Part shown: positions 18,519 through 25,964 of the stretch, piece by piece
Layout: each line of letters starts with the position of its first letter
Position numbering within the stretch: the first letter of the stretch is position 1
Assembly (NCBI GenBank): GCA_910589045.1
Contig: CAJUSH010000007.1
Span: forward strand, 24,438 to 88,437
Reading direction: 5' to 3'
From: an uncultured Eubacterium sp.
GTDB lineage: Bacteria > Bacillota_A > Clostridia > Lachnospirales > Lachnospiraceae
Length of the DNA stretch: 64,000 nt
The notes under the pieces: model-generated
What the model was told of the DNA's origin: nothing
The model's database searches: none
The model's input: only the letters and a program-made list of their open reading frames with translations
Translations under genes and position numbers: made by a program

Positions 18519-18561
18519 ATTCCTCCTTGATTTTGAGTGTGGCTTCCTTGCCACTCCTTGT
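18519..18561 (-). promoter_or_regulatory. fliC leader with predicted CsrA binding sites
   Basis: Three GGA motifs lie in the fliC 5' leader: ACAAGGAGT (18553-18561), AAGGA in the loop of a 5-bp hairpin GTGGC/GCCAC (18539-18554), and TCAAGGAGG over the Shine-Dalgarno (18519-18530). A hairpin-loop GGA plus a Shine-Dalgarno GGA is the layout of CsrA-repressed leaders such as B. subtilis hag. csrA and fliW lie 4-5 kb upstream on the same strand. Confidence 0.7.
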
Positions 18562-18606
18562 TTTTTTACAACCGGGCTGTTTTTTCCCTGTTGTTTTGTT
18601 GTACTA

Positions 18607-18634
18607 TATATCGGAGCCTTTCTCCGATACTTTA
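18607..18634 (-). promoter_or_regulatory. Sigma28 (sigma-D) promoter of fliC, inside an inverted repeat
   Basis: On the minus strand TAAA is followed after 15 nt by TCCGATAT, matching the sigma-D consensus TAAA-N15-CCGATAT. The promoter contains a perfect 8-bp inverted repeat TATCGGAG/CTCCGATA (arms 18609-18616 and 18622-18629), so the -10 element is one arm of a palindrome. The leader to the fliC start is about 85 nt. Confidence 0.85.
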
Positions 18635-18675
18635 TAGCAAAAAGTAAATTTTTTGAAAGATTTTTCTTTTTCAAT

Positions 18676-19155
18676 TTACTTTTTGTTATCCATAAACTGA
18701 GGCGCATAACGGCTCTGCTTCATCATATTCTGGTAATAGCTGTTTACCAGCTTCTGGCTCGCCTTCACCTCCCGCACCTGCTTTTTCACGCTCGAAAACC
18801 TGCGCTGTGCCAGTGCATAATTGCGTTTTTCCTCTGCGCGCACGGACGCGTCCCTTGCCATGATCTCGCGGATCAGCTCCCGCATCTCATTGAGCTGCGG
18901 CTCATAGGCACTGTGCTCCCGTTCCATAAGTCCCTTGATACGTGCATACACCTCATCGAAGCCCGCGTCCAGCGCCGTAATCTCCTTAACCAGATCCTCT
19001 TTATCTCTCACGTTAATCTCAAACGTATCCGGATCAGCATTTTCATCCTGCAGGATATCCCGCTGATCCTGGTTTAAAATGGCCAGCTTATTCAAAATCA
19101 GAAGCTTCTTTTTGAGGCTCCGGATTAAAAGCTCTAAATATTCCTTTTCGTGCAT
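18676..19155 (-). CDS. FliT/FlgN-like flagellar export chaperone
   Basis: A 159-residue, highly charged and helical protein (coiled-coil heptads throughout, for example KEDLVKEITALDAGFDEVYARI). It sits directly after fliS, the usual place of fliT, and has the size and helical make-up of the FlgN/FliT chaperone class, which keeps filament-associated proteins unfolded for export. No strict motif defines the family, so the call rests on position and composition. GGGAGAGG precedes the ATG. It is separated from fliS by 12 nt. Likely client is FliD or a hook-associated protein. Confidence 0.65.
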   Translation of the reverse strand: MHEKEYLELLIRSLKKKLLILNKLAILNQDQRDILQDENADPDTFEINVRDKEDLVKEITALDAGFDEVYARIKGLMEREHSAYEPQLNEMRELIREIMARDASVRAEEKRNYALAQRRFSSVKKQVREVKASQKLVNSYYQNMMKQSRYAPQFMDNKK

Positions 19156-19167
19156 GACCTCTCCCGT

Positions 19168-19560
19168 CTATAAGGATGATGCCGGCTTCTGCGTGTTTAC
19201 GACATGCATGACCTCTTTCCATGTGTCGCGCATCTCGCGCAGATGCCCCAATACATCGTTCAAAATGGCAGTGTCTTTCCTCAGATTCGCTGCAACCAAC
19301 TGCTCATGAAGATACTCATACACCTTTTTGAAATCATTTGCCACCGGATATTTGTAGTTCAAGGTTGCCATAAATTCCTCAAGAATCGCTTCCGTCTTTT
19401 TAATATTCGTATTGGCGCCCGGAATGTCCTTCTTTTCAATACAAAGAATCGCCATATTGCAGAACTTAATCGCACCATCATAGAGCATGAGCGTCAGCTC
19501 TGCCTTAGAAGCAGTGAGAATCTTGCTGCGCATGTACTGATTGTAGCTGTTATTTGCCAT
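19168..19560 (-). CDS. fliS: Flagellin export chaperone FliS
   Basis: 130 residues from the ATG at 19560, which has GGGAGGAAAAATCG upstream; a start at 19602 would add a non-conserved leader. ANNSYNQYMRSKILTASKAE and LTLMLYDGAIKFCNMAI are classic FliS signatures, giving a four-helix bundle that caps the C-terminus of newly made flagellin and prevents assembly in the cytoplasm. It lies between fliD and the FliT-like gene in the flaG-fliD-fliS operon and is probably transcribed from the sigma28 promoter before flaG. Confidence 0.95.
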   Translation of the reverse strand: MANNSYNQYMRSKILTASKAELTLMLYDGAIKFCNMAILCIEKKDIPGANTNIKKTEAILEEFMATLNYKYPVANDFKKVYEYLHEQLVAANLRKDTAILNDVLGHLREMRDTWKEVMHVVNTQKPASSL

Positions 19561-19631
19561 CGATTTTTCCTCCCTGAAAGTTTTCCCGGATGTATTTATC
19601 ATACATCATACATCCGGGATTTGCAATCATA

Positions 19632-22256
19632 TTATCCTAATAAACCGGCTAACTGTGAGGACTGGCTCTGAAGGGTCGCAAGCGCTTTCTCCATAGCAGC
19701 AAATTTCTTGTAGTAGCTCTCCTCGATATCGGCGAGCTTATTTTCCCACTTGGCGATTGTCGTAGTATAGTCGCTGTACTCCTTTGCCATCTCCTTATCA
19801 TTATAGAAGGTTCCGTACGTACGCATCGTCGTACTGGTCATCTTCTTTCCAAGCTCCATGGACAGGTCGTGTGTCAGAAGCTGGAAGAACTCTGCCACGG
19901 AATCCGGATCGCTTACGATCGCCGCCATAAGCTTATCGCTGTTTCCGGATACGGACTCGTCATCCGCGTCACCGTCGATATGGTATGCATTCTGCTCGTT
20001 CTTCTCCGCATTTAAAATGCCGAGCGTCTTAATTCCAAAGGTAGAAAGCGAATACTTTTTGCCGTTAATCTCATAGGACTTTGACATAACGGACGTCAGG
20101 GTACTCATCAGGGCACTTAAGGTGCCGTCCCGGCGCAGTACGCCGCTCTTTCCCCTTTCCTCCCACTTTTCAATCTGGGACTCGGTCATCGACGCACGCT
20201 CGTCGTCGGTCAGGGGCTCATATTCCTTTGCACTGTCCGCATTGTAAGCGCCAGTCATCGCGTTAATCAGGTTATTGTACTCGCCCAGGAAATCCTTGAT
20301 CTTATCGTAAATGCCCTGGTTGTCGGTGGCGGTCGTGATCGTGATCGCGGACGCGTCAGCCTCCGGCGTTCCAATCTTATCCTCCGTCGTCGTTGTCGCC
20401 AGCGCCGTGATTGTAAGTCCGTTGATGGTAAAGGTATTGCTGCTGGATGTGTACTGTGCACCGTTCAAATAGATCGTCGCATCCTGACCGTCGATACGAA
20501 CGGCACCCTCGCTGTAATCACTCGCCCTTGTGCTCTCTGCTGCCAGGGCATCCATTGCAAACTGAAGATCCTTTTCCATCTCCTCGATTACCGCCTGCTG
20601 GGTCACGGTGGAGGTATCATTGCCAGCCGCCTCGTACTGTTTCGCATAGGATGCAAACAATGTGTGATCCTCAACAAACTCCTGCCCCTCGGCCCGCTCA
20701 TCGGTAACCTTCTTCTGCGCATTCTCGATATCCTGCGCGCTCATCGTACCATTATCAATAGCAGTCTTTAAGTCTGCCAGACTGCGCCACTCCTTATACG
20801 CCCCGGGTGCCCTCAGCTCCGCATCTGCCTGCTCTTTCGCGTTTGCCTTTGCGGCAGCTTCATCCTCCGGCGTAGCACCGGCCGGAAGTCCATCCAGAAA
20901 TTCCTTCTCAAGTGCCGCCAGACGGTTATTGTAGGTATCCTCTTCTAACTTCACCGCATCGTCGAACATCGCTATTGCAGTCTTTGCATCGCGGTATCCG
21001 CTGATCTGCTCGTCGGTCACGCCCTGCGCCTTTAAGTATTCATCGGCGGTTGACACATCAAAGCCGCCTGTTCCCGCTTCAAGCTCTGTCTCGGTACGGA
21101 ACACGGCAAACATCTTTTTCTCCATGACGGGATCATTGTTTGCATCGAATACAGGATTTCCATCCTCATCGGTCGCCTGAACCGATCTCTCTTCCATTGC
21201 AAAATAATATTTCGTCCCGTTCGGATCATTATCGGCCGTGTAGTAGGTTCTGCCGTTTGCATCACGGTTCACATTGCCGTCGGCATCCACACTGAGAGAA
21301 TAGATCGTACCGTCCGACGCTACAAACTTCCCGCTGTCGTTCAGCAGCTTCTCGGTATCATCCCAGCTGATTCTCGTACCGCCTGTTATCTCATTCTTGA
21401 CGGAAGCCAACTTATCTAACGCGGTCTTATAATTTGCCGCTGCCTGCAGGTATTTCTCCGCCTGGGTTCCCTTTGAAATCTGATCCGAATACTTAATATA
21501 ATCCTGAACCTTTTGCTCAAGCCATTGGGTGCGGGTCTGTGTACCGCCACCTGCGACATACGCATTATACTCGTCGTCAACTGCCTTGTACTGCTCATAC
21601 ATCGCAGTTGTTGAGGATGACTTCGCGTAAAGCCCAAGCTGCTTTAACGCTTCCCGTCCGTCTTCGTTCATCGCTGCCAGCGTAAAGTCACCGTCCTTGC
21701 CGCTCGTCTTGGCGTTTACGAAAATACGCTGATTTGTCTCATCAAAGCTCGCACTAACTCCCGCGCTGTTGAGCTTGCTGACTACATCGTTGACGGTCAT
21801 ATCACTGCTCAGTGTGATCTCCTTGCCGTTCAGGCTGATCTTTCCGCTTTTTCCGGCGTCAACACCGAGTGCCGCAAGGGTCGTGTTGCCTGCTACTGCC
21901 TTGCCGTTGGTCTGCTTGAGCTTACCGCCGGTCAGATATCCCGCCTTTGCAAGAGATGTGATATTCAGGCTCTGGCTTCCGTTGACCGCATTGTTGCTTG
22001 CCGTAACCGTCGCCTTCGTGCTGTTGGACACAGACGTCGTTTTCAGCTTATAGGCGGATGATAAACGCATGCTGTCCAGGCTGGAGCGGAAGCTGTAGGT
22101 CTTTGCACTCATCGTTTTCCATGCATCCTGCTTCCAGGTCAGCTTTGTCTGGGCCTTGACATATTTTTCTGTCTTTTTCCGGTATGCAGCCACAAGCTCG
22201 GAAACGAGCGCTTCTGTGTCCAGTCCGGAATTCATTCCTGTTATTCTAATAGGCAT
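19632..22256 (-). CDS. fliD: Flagellar filament cap protein, unusually long
   Basis: An 874-residue hook-associated protein 2. The N-terminus (MPIRITGMNSGLDTEALVSELV) and C-terminus (KWENKLADIEESYYKKFAAM) match FliD, which forms the pentameric or hexameric cap that folds flagellin at the filament tip. Typical FliD proteins have about 450-650 residues; this one carries a large central insertion (about residues 200-620) rich in Asp, Glu, Ala and Thr with helical stretches such as DAVKLEEDTYNNRLAALEKE. The insertion is probably surface exposed on the cap. AGGAGGTAATTACA precedes the ATG. Confidence 0.95.
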   Translation of the reverse strand: MPIRITGMNSGLDTEALVSELVAAYRKKTEKYVKAQTKLTWKQDAWKTMSAKTYSFRSSLDSMRLSSAYKLKTTSVSNSTKATVTASNNAVNGSQSLNITSLAKAGYLTGGKLKQTNGKAVAGNTTLAALGVDAGKSGKISLNGKEITLSSDMTVNDVVSKLNSAGVSASFDETNQRIFVNAKTSGKDGDFTLAAMNEDGREALKQLGLYAKSSSTTAMYEQYKAVDDEYNAYVAGGGTQTRTQWLEQKVQDYIKYSDQISKGTQAEKYLQAAANYKTALDKLASVKNEITGGTRISWDDTEKLLNDSGKFVASDGTIYSLSVDADGNVNRDANGRTYYTADNDPNGTKYYFAMEERSVQATDEDGNPVFDANNDPVMEKKMFAVFRTETELEAGTGGFDVSTADEYLKAQGVTDEQISGYRDAKTAIAMFDDAVKLEEDTYNNRLAALEKEFLDGLPAGATPEDEAAAKANAKEQADAELRAPGAYKEWRSLADLKTAIDNGTMSAQDIENAQKKVTDERAEGQEFVEDHTLFASYAKQYEAAGNDTSTVTQQAVIEEMEKDLQFAMDALAAESTRASDYSEGAVRIDGQDATIYLNGAQYTSSSNTFTINGLTITALATTTTEDKIGTPEADASAITITTATDNQGIYDKIKDFLGEYNNLINAMTGAYNADSAKEYEPLTDDERASMTESQIEKWEERGKSGVLRRDGTLSALMSTLTSVMSKSYEINGKKYSLSTFGIKTLGILNAEKNEQNAYHIDGDADDESVSGNSDKLMAAIVSDPDSVAEFFQLLTHDLSMELGKKMTSTTMRTYGTFYNDKEMAKEYSDYTTTIAKWENKLADIEESYYKKFAAMEKALATLQSQSSQLAGLLG

Positions 22257-22282
22257 TGTAATTACCTCCTCAGTCTTTTTGA

Positions 22283-22702
22283 TTAAAGTTTCTCGTCAAC
22301 CATAAGCCCTGCCATCTCCCACACCTTCTGTATCATATCCAGTGTTTTCTCCGCAGGGTACTCTTTTTTGATTTCCTTCGTGTCCTTGTCCATAATCTTT
22401 ATGGTGACACGGTTCGTTCCTTCATGATAACCAAAGATTGCCTCCGTGTTTGACGATTGGCGGTTAATCTCCTCGACAGCCTTCTTTAGCGAGCTGTCAG
22501 ATGCTTTTTCAGGCGCGCTGATCTTGTCTGTCTGTGCGCCTGCTCCCGAGGTCTCATCTGCAGCAGGCTTTGCTGCCGCAGCAGGTGCCTCCGCGGACTT
22601 CACCTTCACCTTCTCCGGTGCCTTTGGAGTAACCTTTTTTTCGACTGTCGACGCACTTCCTTGATAAGCCGCAGCCGCATTCTGAATCGGTTCCATAGTC
22701 AT
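22283..22702 (-). CDS. flaG: FlaG family protein
   Basis: A 139-residue protein. The C-terminal half (RQSSNTEAIFGYHEGTNRVT then IKIMDKDTKEIKKEYPAEKT) is the FlaG domain, found next to fliD in many bacteria and linked to filament length control. The first 70 residues are Ala/Lys/Pro-rich and disordered. GGAGGTGACAGCTT precedes the ATG. It is the first gene of the flaG-fliD-fliS-fliT-like unit, about 185 nt downstream of a perfect sigma28 promoter. Confidence 0.9.
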   Translation of the reverse strand: MTMEPIQNAAAAYQGSASTVEKKVTPKAPEKVKVKSAEAPAAAAKPAADETSGAGAQTDKISAPEKASDSSLKKAVEEINRQSSNTEAIFGYHEGTNRVTIKIMDKDTKEIKKEYPAEKTLDMIQKVWEMAGLMVDEKL

Positions 22703-22893
22703 AAGCTGTCACCTCCGTGTGATCCTGTTGATAGTTGCATTCGCCCTTTCATCGACGGATAAAACGATGAAACCGAGGAAAAATTCCTCTCGTCATACGC
22801 CGGACAACATGCACTGCAATTACTTCCTGCGTATAAAAGCGAAGCAGCAGACCTGGCCATCATCTGCTGCTTTGGTTCGGGTTGCTATTTTTT
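22703..22893 (-). promoter_or_regulatory. Long structured 5' leader of flaG-fliD operon
   Basis: A leader of about 185 nt between the sigma28 promoter and flaG. It contains a 10-bp hairpin AAGCAGCAGA/TCTGCTGCTT (22842-22872) whose 3' side runs into CGCTTTTAT, a weak terminator-like tail. It also has a GAGGAA/TTCCTC hairpin (22775-22789), and ACGGA over the Shine-Dalgarno fits the ANGGA core of CsrA sites. Confidence 0.45.
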
Positions 22894-22920
22894 ATATCGG
22901 CACAGAACCCGTAAACTTTA
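22894..22920 (-). promoter_or_regulatory. Sigma28 promoter of flaG-fliD-fliS operon
   Basis: TAAAGTTT, 11 nt, GCCGATAT on the minus strand: an exact match to the sigma28 consensus. It lies just downstream of csrA, so late filament-cap genes can be expressed separately from the flgM-csrA genes. Confidence 0.93.
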
Positions 22921-22952
22921 TAGTCGATAATTTAAGTTCTTAAATCAATTAC

Positions 22953-23168
22953 CTAAATCAATTTCTTGAGCGCCTCAAGATTTTCCACGCTGGCCGCAGC
23001 CTCGTTCTCCTTCTGGATCTGAAGATAAACCTCCTTACGGTAAACCGGTACCTGTTTGGGCGCCTTGATGCCCAGCTTCACCTGGTCACCACGGATTTCA
23101 AGCAGCGTAACTTCGATGTTATTGTTCAGGACGAGGGATTCCCCCTTCTTTCTTGTCAGAGCTAACAT
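22953..23168 (-). CDS. csrA: Carbon storage/translation regulator CsrA
   Basis: A 71-residue RNA-binding protein beginning MLALTRKKGESLVLNNNIEV, with VPVYRKEVYLQIQKEN near the end. CsrA dimers bind GGA motifs in mRNA leaders and block ribosome access; in B. subtilis the main target is the flagellin mRNA. GAAGGAGGGCATACA precedes the ATG, and the start overlaps the end of fliW by 7 nt, so antagonist and regulator are co-translated. Predicted targets lie in this window: the fliC leader, the second flagellin leader and possibly flaG. Confidence 0.97.
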   Translation of the reverse strand: MLALTRKKGESLVLNNNIEVTLLEIRGDQVKLGIKAPKQVPVYRKEVYLQIQKENEAAASVENLEALKKLI

Positions 23169-23620
23169 TGTATGCCCTCCTTCCGCTTTTTGAGGGTCTC
23201 ATAAATGGGATGCTTTACTTCATAATCATCCTCCACGATCATCTGCACTGCCCGGTTGTTTTCCATATTGATGATGATCGGGGCCTTTAAGTTTGCGGTC
23301 ATTTTCTCAATCTCCCCGGGCACGGTAAGCGTCACGAGCGAATAGGTCTGCTCCTCCTTCAGCGTCCCCAGCGGCAGAAGATTCTCATCATCGACCACCG
23401 GATTATACCCTGCCACGACCAGCCTCGGCTCCGCAACCGGCATGGCAAACTGCGGCTCCTCCATGGACTGCAGCCACATGATCGCAGCGTCCTCATTTTC
23501 TTCGTCGCGGATGAGCGCAAATTTTTTCATAAACGGGAAACCGATGATCCCGTCGGGAAATTCGATGATCTTCTCGTCCTCTATTGTAATTGTCCCAAAT
23601 AATCTGGTCTTTGCTGTCAT
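23162..23620 (-). CDS. fliW: Flagellar assembly factor FliW
   Basis: 152 residues from the ATG at 23620 (MTAKTRLFGTITIEDEKIIE), which has an AAGGAG site upstream; the longer frame from 23680 lacks support. Conserved blocks are FPDGIIGFPFMKKFALI, then PLGTLKEEQTYSLVTLTVP and APIIINMENNRAVQMIVEDD. FliW binds CsrA allosterically and frees flagellin mRNA; flagellin in turn titrates FliW, giving a three-part homeostatic loop. The tight fliW-csrA pair in one operon matches that model. Confidence 0.96.
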   Translation of the reverse strand: MTAKTRLFGTITIEDEKIIEFPDGIIGFPFMKKFALIRDEENEDAAIMWLQSMEEPQFAMPVAEPRLVVAGYNPVVDDENLLPLGTLKEEQTYSLVTLTVPGEIEKMTANLKAPIIINMENNRAVQMIVEDDYEVKHPIYETLKKRKEGIQC

Positions 23621-23662
23621 GATACGTTGTTCTCCTTTTTGAGAATTTATGATATACGGCAA

Positions 23663-23741
23663 ACAGTTCAGCCGCGTCACGCGAAAGGGCTTCCTTCCGG
23701 GAGCACATTTCGCACATTCCTGCTGACGATAGCTGAACTGT
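23663..23741 (-). other. Long-armed inverted repeat between flgL and fliW
   Basis: Perfect 10-bp arms ACAGTTCAGC and GCTGAACTGT enclose about 59 nt in the 129-nt gap between flgL and fliW. No T tract follows, so it is not a simple terminator. The loop carries AAGGA and AGGA motifs. It may protect or process the mRNA between the two genes. Confidence 0.5.
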
Positions 23742-23749
23742 CATATATT

Positions 23750-25909
23750 TTATAGATAATCTAACAGTGACATATCATCGATTTTGCCCGCCGCCTGCAG
23801 TGACGCCTGGAAGGCTGTAAATGCGGAGGTGTAATCGATCGTCACGTCGGAGAGCTCCTCGTCCTCATTGTTGGACTTCAGCTCCGTGAAGGTCGTTTTC
23901 TGGCTGCTCATGCGGTTCTCCGCAAGGGCAAGCTGATCTCCGCGGCTTCCCACATCCGTGATCGCGAGGTTTACCTTTCCCAGATAGTCCTCGAAATGGC
24001 TGACCTGGCTTCCGAACACCTTCTGCAGATGATCGTCCAGATATGCCATCTGTTTTTTCGCCTTCTCCAGACAGTCATTCAGATAATTCTGCTCGGCCTG
24101 GGTCGGATAATCGCCGGATTTCATCATTGCCTCAATGTTCGAAACCGTCGTATGTGCATCAATCGTCTCCTGCACGATATCCGTCAGCTCCGCGAGATCG
24201 CGGAAGCAGTCTGCGTTTGCCACATCGCGGATCTGCGTGTTGATCCGCATATCCTGATTGGCGGATACGGCATAATTGATGCTCTGAGCAATCCACTTGC
24301 CGTCCTCGTCAAAATTCGTATAGCTGATCCAGTTCGCCGGACTGGCATCGGACTTGTTCGTACAGTTAAAATACATCTCCGGCCGGGTCTCACCCTTTGA
24401 AAATCCGTTCTTCTCGTAATTGACCTCGAAGCTTGCATATTCCGAGGAGAAGTTCTGTGCCAGATTCTGTCCCACTACCAGCTCGCCGGTATCCGGGAGA
24501 TAAATGATCGTATCCTTATACTGTGCGTTTACCAGGTCCGGATTGGCAGCCAGGTTTGCCAGATGCTGCTCATATTCCTTTGCGGTCATAGTCGCAACCT
24601 TTAAATCGGTCGTCAGGTTCTTATCATTCGTATGAACCTGATAAGCGCCTCCGTTGGCAGTCGCTGTCATTGCCGTATTACCGTCCGCGTTCTGAACAGT
24701 GATCACAGTACCGCCTGTCATATTCGTATTCATGGTATTTCCCTGGGCGTCCGTAATCGACGAGAGCGTAGAGCCGGTCGCCGCCGGCGGTGCCGGCAAG
24801 TTCAGCGGCTGTGAACGGGTGTAGGTGACACGGTTGCCCTGGGCATCGACGATCACACCTGTAACCTCATTCGTTGCGGCATCCAACGTCTCCTGCGTCG
24901 TAAAGATCATGTTGCCCTTTTCATCCGTATAGGTCGAAATGACGGTCTGGTTGCCATTTAGAGTCGTAGCCCTCGCTGTCTTTGTAAGGTTCGTCGCATC
25001 GGTCGTCAGTCTTCCGTCGTTTCCGATATTCAGCTTATACCCGTTCATCTCCTCGAACGTGGCACCTGTCATCTGACCGTTGCTGTCCGCCTGATAGGTG
25101 AACGCGCTGTCCTTCTGCAGGCTCCTCCACTGAAAGCTCTGGGAGGTAGACGGTGGATTGCCGGTCAGATTCGTCGTATCTGTCGTAATCGTGACATTAC
25201 CGTTTGTGGTGCCATTCGTTGTGCTTGAGCTGGTATCTACCGCATAATTATAGGAAAAGCTGCTGAGGTTATCAAGCTTCCCATAAGCAAGACGGATACG
25301 TTTTATAATTTCATCTTTTGGTGTGCCGACCGCAACCTGGTTCTGGATATCGCTGATCGTCGGCGTATCAAGCTTATTTGCATAATAGGTGTAGGTCTCG
25401 ATCTTATTGAAGTCAAGACTCTCGGTAATCGCATATTTTGCCAGTGCAGCCTCGTTTGCATTCGTGAAGCTAACGGTGGAATTTGTTTTATAGCCGCTGA
25501 ACACCGTGCGCTCCGCGTAATCCGCATTCGCCTCCGCATAGAGCTGGTTGCTCAGACCCTTGAGCTGCTCTAAGACCGTCTGGCGGTCCTCCTCGGTCAG
25601 TACATCCGTGGAACCGTTGACGCAGAGACGGTAGGCATCCGTGAAGATATCCTTCATATTGGTGAGCGCGGTCTCCGTAACGTCCATCCACGAATTTGCA
25701 TCCTTGATATTATTTTCATAATATTGTTTGATCTGGGTAAGCGTTGCCGAGAGCCGCAGGGATTTAATCGCGATCAGCGGGTTATCCGACGGCTTCGTAA
25801 TCTTTTTCTGTGTGGACATCTGCGTATTCAGACGATCCACAGACACTTTATTGTTATTGATGTTGAGCTTTGTGGTATTCATCATCATACCATTTGTAAT
25901 TCGCATCAT
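23750..25909 (-). CDS. flgL: Hook-filament junction protein FlgL (HAP3), unusually long
   Basis: 719 residues from an ATG-ATG pair (25909/25906) behind AGGAGG. MRITNGMMMNTTKLNINNNK and KKITKPSDNPLIAIKSLRLS mark the FlgL N-terminus; the C-terminal helices (LALAENRMSSQKTTFTELKS and DVTIDYTSAFTAFQASLQAA) complete the flagellin-like core. Typical FlgL has 290-450 residues; here the central domain (about 180-620) is a long Thr/Asn/Gly-rich insertion with short beta repeats such as DEKGNM, DAQGNR and DAQGNT. It follows the two flgK genes and precedes fliW. FlgL joins hook and filament. Confidence 0.93.
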   Translation of the reverse strand: MMRITNGMMMNTTKLNINNNKVSVDRLNTQMSTQKKITKPSDNPLIAIKSLRLSATLTQIKQYYENNIKDANSWMDVTETALTNMKDIFTDAYRLCVNGSTDVLTEEDRQTVLEQLKGLSNQLYAEANADYAERTVFSGYKTNSTVSFTNANEAALAKYAITESLDFNKIETYTYYANKLDTPTISDIQNQVAVGTPKDEIIKRIRLAYGKLDNLSSFSYNYAVDTSSSTTNGTTNGNVTITTDTTNLTGNPPSTSQSFQWRSLQKDSAFTYQADSNGQMTGATFEEMNGYKLNIGNDGRLTTDATNLTKTARATTLNGNQTVISTYTDEKGNMIFTTQETLDAATNEVTGVIVDAQGNRVTYTRSQPLNLPAPPAATGSTLSSITDAQGNTMNTNMTGGTVITVQNADGNTAMTATANGGAYQVHTNDKNLTTDLKVATMTAKEYEQHLANLAANPDLVNAQYKDTIIYLPDTGELVVGQNLAQNFSSEYASFEVNYEKNGFSKGETRPEMYFNCTNKSDASPANWISYTNFDEDGKWIAQSINYAVSANQDMRINTQIRDVANADCFRDLAELTDIVQETIDAHTTVSNIEAMMKSGDYPTQAEQNYLNDCLEKAKKQMAYLDDHLQKVFGSQVSHFEDYLGKVNLAITDVGSRGDQLALAENRMSSQKTTFTELKSNNEDEELSDVTIDYTSAFTAFQASLQAAGKIDDMSLLDYL

Positions 25910-25964
25910 AATCGTTTTCCTCCTAAAATTACAGGCATTGGGCAGGGGAAACAAATCTGCCCCT

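Noticed and set aside
23493..23744. 83-codon frame between flgL and fliW
   Set aside because: It runs out of frame into fliW and has no conserved pattern; the gap is better explained by the inverted repeat and leader.
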